Shown one piece after another: positions 34,918-42,827 of a stretch of DNA of 64,000 nucleotides (positions are counted from its first letter, which is position 1; the number at the start of each line of letters is the position of its first letter). The DNA comes from Ensifer aridi. GTDB lineage: Bacteria; Pseudomonadota; Alphaproteobacteria; Rhizobiales; Rhizobiaceae. Both the position numbers and the translations under genes were made by a program. The stretch lies in contig NZ_LUAV01000022.1 in the NCBI RefSeq assembly GCF_002078505.1, positions 281,202 to 345,201 of the forward strand. The letters run 5' to 3'. The notes below the pieces were generated by a model. The model saw nothing but the letters and a program-made list of their open reading frames with translations. It ran no database searches and had not been told where the DNA came from.

Positions 34918-35316
34918 CTAGTTGTATGCCTTGCGCCATCCGGCTTCGCGAGCTGCCTCCTCGGAGCAGAACCATCGCTCCCCGTCGAAGTAACTGACGC
35001 GCGTCTGGCTGTAATATTCCTGTCCTGCGACGTGGTAGATCCGCTCTCCAGTGTTTTGGCTGATGTTGCCCTTGATGTCGCAACCGGGGATCAGCGGCAC
35101 GTATTCAGAAACGCCAAAGAGAGCAATTGCTGCGGGAATCGCGATGCGGGGAATGCGACTGCTCTTCCTGCGCGGTCGTGATCCCTGCGGCATAGCCGGT
35201 GGTCGACCACGGCGAATGAGGCCTGACACGGTAAAGAAGACCGGCACCCCAACCAGGATGCCGGCTAGCAGACTGAGAACCGTCGCTTGGTCGAGAACAT
35301 CACCCAGGAAAGCCAT
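34918..35316 (-). CDS. Sunset-domain membrane protein
   Basis: A 132-residue protein starting at ATG 35316 (GAGGAGGGG upstream). A hydrophobic segment near residues 8-28 and another near 62-75 suggest membrane attachment. The C-terminal about 55 residues, CDIKGNIS, GERIYHVAGQEYY, GERWFCSEEAAREAGWRKA, match the so-called sunset domain found at the ends of many rhizobial nuclease or secreted proteins. The function of the domain is unknown. The reading frame stays open upstream but that part is not convincing. Confidence 0.7.
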   Translation of the reverse strand: MAFLGDVLDQATVLSLLAGILVGVPVFFTVSGLIRRGRPPAMPQGSRPRRKSSRIPRIAIPAAIALFGVSEYVPLIPGCDIKGNISQNTGERIYHVAGQEYYSQTRVSYFDGERWFCSEEAAREAGWRKAYN

Positions 35317-35464
35317 GGAAGACCCGCCCCTCCTCAACACTCTTCCCACAATGTCTGAACTCGCAATGAAATCAAATACTCCGTTTGGGCGGTGCCCTAA
35401 TCCTTGACTGCAACCGGCGCCGTGCGACGCTTCAAGACTTGGTTGTGAGTAGGGGGGGCAATCC

Positions 35465-35824
35465 ATGGATCTTTCCACCGCAGAGCAAATCCTCATTGAG
35501 CAACGCGTCACCAACGAAGCAAAATCCATGGGGGTGGCCTATCTGCTTTGGCTCTTCTTCGGCGGCCTGGGAGCTCACCGACTCTATATCGGCCGGATCG
35601 GGTCAGGGCTGGCGATATTGGCGCTTATGGTCGTGGGTGTCTTGCTCTCGCCCTTGGGTGTCGGAACGGTCTTCCTGGTGCCGGCCGTCATTTGGATGCT
35701 CGTCGACGCGTTCCTCATTCCTGGCATGATCCGGCAGCAGAAGGAGGAAGTGCGGAACAGCCTTGGCAAGCAGATGTACGCAGAACGCCTCCTGGTCGCC
35801 GAGCGATCGGGACGCCGACAATGA
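35465..35824 (+). CDS. TM2-domain membrane protein
   Basis: A 119-residue protein with a polar N-terminus and the TM2 signature: AYLLWLFFGGLGAHRLYIGR (first span and GxxGxHRFYxG motif), then GLAILALMVVGVLL and FLVPAVIWMLVDAFLIPGM. TM2 proteins have two membrane helices linked by a DRF-like turn; the bacterial function is unknown. Its stop overlaps the ATG of the next gene by 4 bp, suggesting an operon. Confidence 0.82.
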   Translation: MDLSTAEQILIEQRVTNEAKSMGVAYLLWLFFGGLGAHRLYIGRIGSGLAILALMVVGVLLSPLGVGTVFLVPAVIWMLVDAFLIPGMIRQQKEEVRNSLGKQMYAERLLVAERSGRRQ

Positions 35825-36171
35825 CGAAAAAACTGACCGGAGTAGCGAAACGGTTGCGAGACGAGCTAGTGAGCGCCGCAGAGCGACGCACATTGCGTCT
35901 GACCTATACACAATTCGGCGAGATCGTCGGCACCCCCCCGGTATTCTATGTCAAGTTCTTGGATGCAGTCGCGGCCTATCAAAAGGCACAATTCCCGCCA
36001 GAGCCCGACGTAACATACATTCTGGTCAGCAAAGACTTTCCTTATTCATCCCAGATCGGTGGCCAAGTCGCCAAGCCACCGAACGCCGCACAGAAGAAGC
36101 TGGCGCACGCGGAGATGCAGAAGATCATTAATCGCTACTGCCCTGGGGCCGCGAATCCCTATCCAGCGTGA
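35821..36171 (+). CDS. Hypothetical cytoplasmic protein coupled to the TM2 gene
   Basis: A 116-residue protein starting at ATG 35821 within the TM2 stop codon. The sequence TLRLTYTQFGEIVGTPPVFYV near residues 21-41 resembles a small helical DNA-binding or peptidoglycan-linked motif, but I do not recognise the family. The end is basic and proline-rich. Its coupling to a TM2 membrane protein is the only functional hint. Confidence 0.65.
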   Translation: MTKKLTGVAKRLRDELVSAAERRTLRLTYTQFGEIVGTPPVFYVKFLDAVAAYQKAQFPPEPDVTYILVSKDFPYSSQIGGQVAKPPNAAQKKLAHAEMQKIINRYCPGAANPYPA

Positions 36172-36174
36172 TCG

Positions 36175-36660
36175 TCATGCAGCAGCCTTCCGCGGCTGGT
36201 GGTGTTCTGCAATGAGATCCTCGATCTTCTCCCGTGTGACATAGCCACCTTTCGCGACGATCGCCTCGACAGCATCGCGGACGACGGCCGGCGTCTTGGT
36301 CTTGGACAGGACCAACAGGCCGGTCGCCTGAACGTTGTCGAGCATCGCATCATTGTCGCCATAGAGCCTGGCAACACGCATGTAGACGTCCGCCGTGGTC
36401 TCGACCACCTCGCATTGCGTTTGAAGCCATGGTTTGAATTCGCCTCGAGGAAGCTTCGCCTTCATGATCAGCGCTTCGTTGCCGGGCCGGCCGTTGTTGA
36501 CGCCGCTGCCGAGATCCTGGAAGCGTCCGATGATCTCATAAGGGACGGCGCTGAAGCGATCGAGGAAGATACCGATATCCCGCTCCTGAGGCTCGAGACC
36601 GAGCCCGGACTTGCCCTGGCCCTCGGTCGACACGCGGGTGTAGACGACATATCGCAGCAT
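36175..36660 (-). CDS. Chimera: serine-recombinase N-terminus joined to DUF3102-like segment
   Basis: A 161-residue frame. Residues 1-60 (LRYVVYTRVSTEGQGKSGLG, then SGVNNGRPG) are the catalytic N-terminus of a small serine recombinase with the Ser in RVSTEGQ. From about residue 72 it changes to GEFKPWLQTQCEVVETTADVYM, which resembles DUF3102. The recombinase is cut well before its helical and DNA-binding parts. It may be a decayed fusion, or a small protein re-using the fold. The frame is open from ATG 36660. Confidence 0.55.
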   Translation of the reverse strand: MLRYVVYTRVSTEGQGKSGLGLEPQERDIGIFLDRFSAVPYEIIGRFQDLGSGVNNGRPGNEALIMKAKLPRGEFKPWLQTQCEVVETTADVYMRVARLYGDNDAMLDNVQATGLLVLSKTKTPAVVRDAVEAIVAKGGYVTREKIEDLIAEHHQPRKAAA

Positions 36661-36809
36661 GGCTTTTCCCCTCCGCCTTGCTGGATATTCTCACGATGCT
36701 GGAGAAAGCGGCTCGCGATTTGGGGTTTTTCGTTTCTCCCCGTCTTGCACGCTCACGATGCGCTCGCCTACGCTTTCCCGCGTGGGAACTGAAGGAGCCG
36801 CTTTAGATC

Positions 36810-37412
36810 GTGTTGAGAAGGCTGAGGGAGCAAATCCGAATCTGGCGCGTGGAACCGCAAATTGAGCAGTCCCGCCGTCACCATGAGGAGAAGTGGGCAA
36901 AGCTAAGCCGCGAGGGACAATCTGTGTATGTTGTTCATAGCCACGGCGCATGGTTTGAGTATTCGATCCTTCAGGAAGAGATTGACCAGATCAGGACTCG
37001 ACAGCTGCTTCGGCAAGCCTCCCGCTACCTCATACCAGTCCCTCCGAAAGTGGAAGATGGTGTCGTATGGGAGAAATCGCCTTGGACTGGTTCTTGGGCC
37101 CTTACAGTGGAGGGTCTGGCCACCCTGAGGAAGGAAATTCGCGCCGAGCAGCGGGAGCGAAGGGAAGCCCGAATGACCTACATAAATGCGGCCATCGCAA
37201 TCCTCGGCTTGCTGGTGGCTATTGCGGCGATCGGCACATCCCTGGAAGGGCGAAATTGGCGCTTTGTTTGGCTAGCCGGCAAAGATCTGGCCACCGTTTT
37301 TCCCCAGGTTCTCCACACCTTTCCAACTCTCACACCCTCGTTGTCCCCGGAGCTTGCGACTCAAGCTCGTTTATCAAATCCTGCTGATGCAATCTTCGAA
37401 AGGAAGCACTGA
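36810..37412 (+). CDS. Hypothetical protein with C-terminal membrane segment
   Basis: A 200-residue protein from GTG 36810 (AAGGAG upstream). Residues 1-120 are charged and include a region that reads like a winged-helix layout (EIDQIRTRQLLRQASRYL, then LTVEGLATLRKEI). A hydrophobic helix at about 125-143 (AAIAILGLLVAIAAIG) follows. No family is recognised. It overlaps nothing and precedes a truncated small frame by zero bases. Confidence 0.55.
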   Translation: MLRRLREQIRIWRVEPQIEQSRRHHEEKWAKLSREGQSVYVVHSHGAWFEYSILQEEIDQIRTRQLLRQASRYLIPVPPKVEDGVVWEKSPWTGSWALTVEGLATLRKEIRAEQRERREARMTYINAAIAILGLLVAIAAIGTSLEGRNWRFVWLAGKDLATVFPQVLHTFPTLTPSLSPELATQARLSNPADAIFERKH

Positions 37413-37571
37413 ATGGTCGTCGACATAGGCATGATCACAACCGCTGTATCCACGCTGAAGACTCCTGTTGATATCGCGAGCACCGTGAAGGAGGCCAACG
37501 ATCTTACGGTCATGCGGAACAAGGTGATCGAGATGCCGGTTTCCCAGTCCTCTATCCGGAAAAGGACCTGA
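37413..37571 (+). pseudogene. Truncated small phage-type gene
   Basis: A 52-residue frame starting directly after the previous stop. It reads MVVDIGMITTAVSTLKTPVD, then ASTVKEANDL, then RNKVIEMPVS before a TGA. This start resembles short prophage or integrated-element proteins of about 120 residues (SLKxxxDIAKxxxELxD ... KVIEL), with the second half lost. Function unknown. Confidence 0.4.
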
Positions 37572-37877
37572 CCAGTGTTTGATAGCTTTGGCGTGTGGAT
37601 CGCGAGCTTGTAAAGATCGAGTGGCCTTCGCGTTAGGTTACATCAACCGCCCCGCCGGATCGAAGTGGTGCTTGCTTGGTCCCAATTGTGCGCCTTAAAT
37701 AGAAACGCGGCACCGTTGGAAGCGATGCACATGGTGGTGGATCGAGGGTCACACTCTCCTTTCGCTCACCGCTTGCGATCTGACTGTTCCCACCTGGTTA
37801 TGAGAAGCCTGCCATGAAGTGTCTTACATGTGCAGACGGCCTCGTTTTAGAGGACGTTGAGAACGGGAGAGCATCGG
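37572..37877. other. Intergenic region before the GntR gene
   Basis: About 300 bases without a gene. I see no clear promoter consensus or hairpin. Confidence 0.4.
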
Positions 37878-38597
37878 ATGTGGCTATGCGAAAAGTTGGC
37901 CGAGTGTCGTGGAACCGAAATACAGAAGCTTTCTGTCGACCCCCCAACGCGCGGAAAAACTGAAGCAGCTTACGACGCGGTGCTTCAATTGCTCAGGAGC
38001 TGTACACTCCTGCCAGGCCAACATTTAAGAGAAAAGGAACTCGCGTCCAAACTCAATATAGGTCGAACTCCCTTGCGTGAAGCACTTATCCGACTTGCTG
38101 CGGAAGGGAAGGTCCTATCCCTTTCCAAGAAGGGCTATTTCACGTTGCCTCTGGTCGAGTGGGCGCTGTTAGACTCTTATGCCGTAGGGCGCAATGCTCT
38201 CACACTTGCACTATCCCATACAAGCGCTGACCGCGTTTATCGCACTGTCCCCTGTGATGAACTGTCTGCTGCCGAACTTGCAATTCGAACAGAGGCAGCA
38301 TTCATGGAAATTGGTCAAAGAGCATCGAATTGCGAGGCTTGTCTGATCGTTGAGAAATTCTGTTTTTGCTCCCACCCTTTACGGATGGAAATGGCCGCGT
38401 CTGAATATGCCGCTACCCTCAGAACAAGTCTCGCAACCCTAACAGACGCGATGGCGATGCTTGGCAGGGAAACGAGCCTCGTGAAATCCGCACTGATGAA
38501 TCACCTCGATTTAGAACAGCGAGCTATACCGCATGCTATTCAAGAAATAGGCAAGAAGAAGATGGCAGGCCTCTCGTTTAGCGCGGGCAGTTTGTGA
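37878..38597 (+). CDS. GntR-family transcriptional regulator
   Basis: A 239-residue protein. The N-terminal winged helix is clear: DAVLQLLRSCTLLPGQHLRE, then ELASKLNIGRTPLREALIRLA and EGKVLSLSKKGYF. The rest is an FCD-like helical domain, though the conserved metal-binding His are not obvious. ATG 37878 has GGAGAG seven bases upstream. It is a lone regulator next to the IS66 insertion, so its target is not obvious. Confidence 0.8.
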   Translation: MWLCEKLAECRGTEIQKLSVDPPTRGKTEAAYDAVLQLLRSCTLLPGQHLREKELASKLNIGRTPLREALIRLAAEGKVLSLSKKGYFTLPLVEWALLDSYAVGRNALTLALSHTSADRVYRTVPCDELSAAELAIRTEAAFMEIGQRASNCEACLIVEKFCFCSHPLRMEMAASEYAATLRTSLATLTDAMAMLGRETSLVKSALMNHLDLEQRAIPHAIQEIGKKKMAGLSFSAGSL

Positions 38598-38855
38598 GAT
38601 AGTCCTACATATTGAAGAATGCAGCTCCTGAACAAGTCCTGGTGAGAGATGCCTTAAGCGCGCGCAAGTTCACCACCATGCGCATGGATCGCGCCATAGG
38701 AGGGGCTGCTTCGAGCGAAAGTCTTTTCGCCCATCACCTGATATGGCGGAATTCCGTCAAGTCCTTGCTCGCCCGGCGGACGAGCCTCGCGCAAGACTCG
38801 TCGGTCAGCGCCGCCTAGCGCCGGAATTAGCCGAGATCGTAATGCCTCCAACGCT

Positions 38856-38863
38856 GCAGGATC
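38856..38863. repeat. 8-bp target-site duplication, left copy
   Basis: GCAGGATC directly before the left end of the IS66 element; an identical copy follows the right end at 41455-41462. Eight-base duplications are the norm for IS66. Confidence 0.85.
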
Positions 38864-38912
38864 GTAAGCGCTCTTTTCACGCACGTTGACGTCTCTTGGA
38901 TGACCGATCGCT

Positions 38913-40525
38913 TCAGCCGAAGGCATCGAGTCGGTCAGGCGGCTGTGGTTTTAGGGAAGTTGAAGGGCAGAAGATCGCCGATATCGGCGTCGTTGGTGCG
39001 CTGGGGCACTCTGTAAGGGCATGGCGCAACCAGGCTAACGGCTCGACGCCACAGGCGCGGCAGGTCAACATCAGGCTGTAAATGACGGCGCTGGCCTTGG
39101 CTCCGTCGACGGTATCGCTGAACAGCCAACTTTTCCGGCCAGTGGCAAAGATTCTGATGTCACGCTCCAGAGGATTATTGTCGATCGGCATGCTGCCATC
39201 TTCGGTGTAGCGCGTCAGATAATCCCACTGGTTCAGAGTGTAGGATACGGCATCTCCGAGCTTGCTGTAGGCAAGACCTTCGGTGCGATTTCGTCGAGCC
39301 ATTCCTTGAGGGCGTTCAGGATGGGGACGTTGTGTTGCTGGCGAAAGCGGCGAATGCAGTCGGCCTGCGTTTCACCGTTATCTGGTTTTTCGGTCCGCGC
39401 CTGCCTTTCAACCCGATAGAGCTGGTCGAAGAATCGGGCAGCCTGCTCCGGCGGTCCGCCACCTTTCTTTCTGGCCTTGAAGGCCTCTACGAAGCGCCGC
39501 CTTGAATGGGCCATGCATCCCAGATGGGTTGCGCCCTCCAGCGTTCGCCAGGCGGTGTAGCGATCGCTCATCACTATGCCACGGTAATCGCCGAGGAAGG
39601 CCTGCGGGTATATCTGGCCGCGGCCCGGCTGATAATCGGGCAGCACGATCGGCTCGTGACTGTCCTCGGCACTCCGATAGGCCCACATATACGATGTGCT
39701 GGTGGCCTCCCTGTCGTTTTCCTTCAGCACCTGAACCGTCGTTTCGTCGCCATGGATGAGGGGCTGTGACCTGAGCCGCAGTTTCAATGCGTCATAAATG
39801 CGATGCAGATGCTTCTCGCTCGATCCGATTACCCAGTGACCCAGAGCGCCACGGCTGACAGGAACCCCTGCGCGTTCGAATGTCTGAGCCAGACGGTAGA
39901 GTGGTGTGCCGTCGACGTATTTGTGAACAAGCGCAAAGGCCAGCGTCGAGGCCGTGGCGATGCTGCCTGGCAAAGGCTGTGCGGGCATCGGCGCGGTCAC
40001 AATCGGCGTATTGATCCCGGTGCGGTCGCAATGGCGGCAAGCATATTTAAACCGCACATTCTGTCAGACCTTTGCCTTCACCTCGATATGAAGCTGCTCG
40101 ATAACGGTCTCGCCCATGCGGTGCATCTGGCCATGACAGCAAGGGCAGGCCTTCTGATCGTCGGGAAGGTCTTATTCGATGCGCTCGCGCGGCAGGTTTT
40201 CCGGCAGTGGTCTGCGGCCGCGCTTCTTGCCCGTCGCGCTTTCGGCTGACGGTAACCCAGTGTCCGGAAGATCGACGGCATCGCTTTCTTCGCTGTCGGC
40301 ATCATCCTCATCAGCGGCCTGTTCGGCTTCATTGAAGATGCGATCAATGTGCTTTTCGCTGCGCGGTCCAAAACGATGCCGTCGTGCAAGCGCCTGCTCT
40401 TCCTCGAGTTTGACGACGCGCTGCGAGAGCGCTTCCTTCTCGGCTTTCAGCGCGGCGATTTCGGCAGCATTTGCCGCCAACTGCGCCATCAGCTCTGCAA
40501 TGCTCGGTTCGCCCGTTCGATTCAT
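38913..40525 (-). pseudogene. tnpC: IS66 TnpC transposase, interrupted
   Basis: The N-terminal part (40525-40172) carries the leucine-zipper-like region LKAEKEALSQRVVKLEEEQ. Two in-frame stops follow (after RERIE and in the KAKV*QNVRFKY region). The main catalytic part follows (SEKHLHRIYDAL, LIHGDETTVQVL, LGDYRGIVMSDRYTAW). A frame shift near 39270 then moves the C-terminal end (TLNQWDYLTRYTEDGSMPID, NNPLERDIR) into another frame. All blocks match IS66 DDE transposases, so this is one gene inactivated by several mutations. Confidence 0.88.
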
Positions 40526-40556
40526 CGGATTCTTGAATCTGAACCGTACCGCCGCG

Positions 40557-40931
40557 TCAACCGCAGAATTCGCCGCCTTCAGCCAGCAACCTGATATTGC
40601 CGCATCGGATGGCGAACCATCGCATCGATATCGATGCCGTCGAGAATCCAGTGCAGCTGCTCGGTCGTAAGCGTGACGACCACCTCTTGGCGGCGGGGCA
40701 TCGGAACTTGTCCTCGGTCAACCGCTTCAGGACCAGCACAAAGCCCGACCGATCGAAGAACAAGAGCTTCATCCGGTCGCGACGGCGATTGCAGAACGCA
40801 AAAACCGCTGGAGCAAATGGATCGAGTGCCATTGTCTCCTGGACCAGAACAGCAAGGCTGTTGATGCCAGCCCGAAAGTCGATTGGATCGCGATGCAGGT
40901 AGACCTGAAGGTCAGCGCCCAGTCTGAACAC
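40557..40931 (-). pseudogene. tnpB: IS66 TnpB accessory protein, frameshifted
   Basis: Starts with the family opening LGADLQVYLHRDPIDFRAGINSLA, then FAFCNRRRDRMKLLFFDRSGF. Near 40690 the frame shifts and the expected end (WILDGIDIDAM, then a short tail) is found in another frame. TnpB is an essential IS66 accessory protein of about 115 residues. Confidence 0.85.
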
Positions 40932-41418
40932 GACCCAACGCTCCGATTATTGCTGCCAACGCGTCCACATCACCGCATTCCAGTGTCAGCGTCACACCGT
41001 TCGGCAGTGACGCGCTCACCTTGGCTGGAAAGGAAAGTGGACCGCTCCTTTCGGATTTTGCCAGCCGCTCTTCACCACGCGTGGAAGGCCTATCCAACGC
41101 GCTGCTCTGCATTGGCAGGCTGCGATCCGTGGTGACCCGAATCGGAACAAACGCCGATGTTGAAGACGGCGGCAGAGGACGGCCCTCCTTGGCCTTCTTT
41201 ATCCATTTCCGAAGGAGATTGGCGTTGACCCCATGTTCAAGCGCAAGGCGCGATACCGAGACGCCTGGCTCAAGGCAGGCTGCAACAAGGCGGTCTCTCG
41301 AAGCTGGGTCATATCGACGTCGTCCGTCACGACCCACAAGCCTCACACGCAGTTTTTGATCATCTTCTTCCACGACTTGGTGTCCACCTATTTTGGTGGA
41401 CACCTCATGCCAAAGCAT
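40912..41418 (-). CDS. tnpA: IS66 TnpA accessory protein
   Basis: A 168-residue protein from ATG 41418 (a GTG at 41403 is equally possible). The helix-turn-helix RRYDPASRDRLVAACLEPGV, then SVSRLALEHGVNANLLRKWI, is typical of IS66 TnpA. It ends just inside tnpB (20-bp overlap), the normal coupling. It appears intact although the rest of the element is damaged. Confidence 0.85.
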   Translation of the reverse strand: MLWHEVSTKIGGHQVVEEDDQKLRVRLVGRDGRRRYDPASRDRLVAACLEPGVSVSRLALEHGVNANLLRKWIKKAKEGRPLPPSSTSAFVPIRVTTDRSLPMQSSALDRPSTRGEERLAKSERSGPLSFPAKVSASLPNGVTLTLECGDVDALAAIIGALGRVQTGR

Positions 41419-41454
41419 ACTCAAGAGAAAAAGGTGCGGGGAATTCGCGCTTAC

Positions 41455-41462
41455 GCAGGATC
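41455..41462. repeat. 8-bp target-site duplication, right copy
   Basis: GCAGGATC immediately after the right end of the IS66 element, identical to 38856-38863. Confidence 0.85.
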
Positions 41463-41713
41463 GTCGCCGAGGCGTCGATTTGTCCACGGCTTCTTTCGAG
41501 ATGACGAGTTTCACGCGTTCTCCACCGATCTTACGGACGCTATCAGGCTCCTGATCACCGGCAGGATTCGAGGTGGACCGTCGCATGGGCGGCAAGTCGG
41601 GGCAGGTCAAGGTCTGCCCGCCCGTAACGCACCGAATCGCGCGAACGTCATTTCCGAAAACCGAATCGGCGCGAAACCGGAAAGGAACATTTCCGTCAAC
41701 AAGTTATTGATTA

Positions 41714-41731
41714 ATACACACTAGTGTGTAT
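41714..41731. promoter_or_regulatory. Palindromic operator of the hicAB operon
   Basis: ATACACACTAGTGTGTAT is a perfect 18-bp palindrome ending 10 bp upstream of the hicA start. HicB antitoxins with a ribbon-helix-helix domain, like the one encoded here, bind such palindromes to repress their own operon. Confidence 0.65.
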
Positions 41732-41741
41732 CTATGCTGTG

Positions 41742-41930
41742 ATGAGGAGCGGCGACATAATTGCAGCATTGCAGGAGGATGGTTGGTGCGAGGTTGCCAG
41801 AAAGGGCAGCCATGTTCAATTTAAGCATCCAGAGAAGCCAGGCCGGGTCACCGTTCCTCATCCGAAGAGGGATTTGCCAACAGGCACCCTTAGGAGCATT
41901 GAAAAGCAATCCGGCCTAAGACTGAGGTAA
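41742..41930 (+). CDS. hicA: HicA-type mRNA interferase toxin
   Basis: A 62-residue protein with the double-stranded-RNA-binding-like fold of HicA: DIIAALQEDGWCEVARKGSH, QFKHPEKPGRVTVPHPKRDL, then TLRSIEKQSGL. The catalytic histidine is in KGSHVQFKHP. HicA cleaves mRNA when free of HicB. I chose ATG 41742 because it gives the normal protein length and lies downstream of the palindrome. hicB starts 5 bp after its stop. Confidence 0.88.
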   Translation: MRSGDIIAALQEDGWCEVARKGSHVQFKHPEKPGRVTVPHPKRDLPTGTLRSIEKQSGLRLR

Positions 41931-41935
41931 CGACC

Positions 41936-42370
41936 ATGCGCAACTATATCGGATTGATCCACAAGGATGCCGAGAGCGATTACGGTGTTTCCTTCCCCGA
42001 TTTTCCTGGCGTCGTAACTGCTGGCACAGACCTCGATAACGCTCGGGCCATGGCTGAAGAGGCCTTGTCCTTGCATATCGAAGGTCTCGTCGAGGACGGT
42101 GAAGCGATTCCGGAGCCGTCTACCCTTGAAGCAGTTATGGCCGACCCTGAGAACAGGGACGGTGTGGCAATTCTCGTGGCGGTGAAGACCGAAGCCAAGA
42201 AGGCTGTTCGCGTCAACGTTACGCTTCCCGAAGATGTTCTCAAGGAGATCGATGCGTTCGCGGAAGCTCATGGCTTAACGCGCTCGGGGTTCTTGGCTCG
42301 TGCTGCCAAGCACGAGATCGAGCTGGTGAACGACGACTACAACTACGCGGAAGAGCGTCTGTCGGCTTAG
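41936..42370 (+). CDS. hicB: HicB-type antitoxin
   Basis: A 144-residue protein with an RNase-H-like N-terminal domain (YIGLIHKDAESDYGVSFPDF, then PGVVTAGTDLDNARAMAEEAL) and a C-terminal ribbon-helix-helix (VRVNVTLPEDVLKEIDAF, then LTRSGFLARAAKHEI). The first neutralises HicA and the second binds DNA. Length and order are normal, and the pair looks functional. Confidence 0.88.
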   Translation: MRNYIGLIHKDAESDYGVSFPDFPGVVTAGTDLDNARAMAEEALSLHIEGLVEDGEAIPEPSTLEAVMADPENRDGVAILVAVKTEAKKAVRVNVTLPEDVLKEIDAFAEAHGLTRSGFLARAAKHEIELVNDDYNYAEERLSA

Positions 42371-42827
42371 AAGTGGACCCCGAATATGAGTTCGAGGGCG
42401 ACGGGAAGGGTTTCCCGAACCATGTGTGACCTCATCGTTTGGGAGGAAGTGTCTGCCCTATAGGCAATAAAAACGCCGCCGGAGGGGTGTGTAAGAGCTT
42501 GTCCGAGAGCAGCCCGTTGCTGGCCACTTGTGTCGAAGGAGGAACTCGCCTGGGTTCCAGATTTACTCGCTGTTCTCCATAGAGATACGCTTGCCAAAAG
42601 CTCCCTCAGGTGAAGATGCTGCGCCGGTTGAAATACGCTCGTCCGGCCGCGGCATTCGCCTTGATCTGGTCTTCGGTGTGCGCCACGGAAGCGATCGCGG
42701 CAAAGGGGACGTACAGGCGCCGGCAAAAGGCGTTCGAATAGCCAGAGCGGATGCTGAAATAACCAAGGGCGCGGGAACGAGGCGTGTTAGGATCCCCGGA
42801 AATGTTGTGCTCACCGGTTTGTAAACA
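42371..42827. other. Intergenic region, no gene recognised
   Basis: About 450 bases between hicB and the carboxylase operon. Short frames occur but none has a start site or domain I trust. Confidence 0.4.

Larger units (their letters stand above)
38864..41454 (-). mobile_element. IS66-family insertion sequence
   Basis: A 2591-bp element. The left end starts GTAAGCGC and the right end finishes GCGCTTAC; the outer 22 bases of both ends align in most positions. It is flanked by an exact 8-bp duplication. Gene order tnpA, tnpB, tnpC on the minus strand is typical. tnpA looks intact but tnpB and tnpC are broken, so the element can no longer move alone. The exact target duplication shows simple insertion without later end rearrangement. 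Confidence 0.92.
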
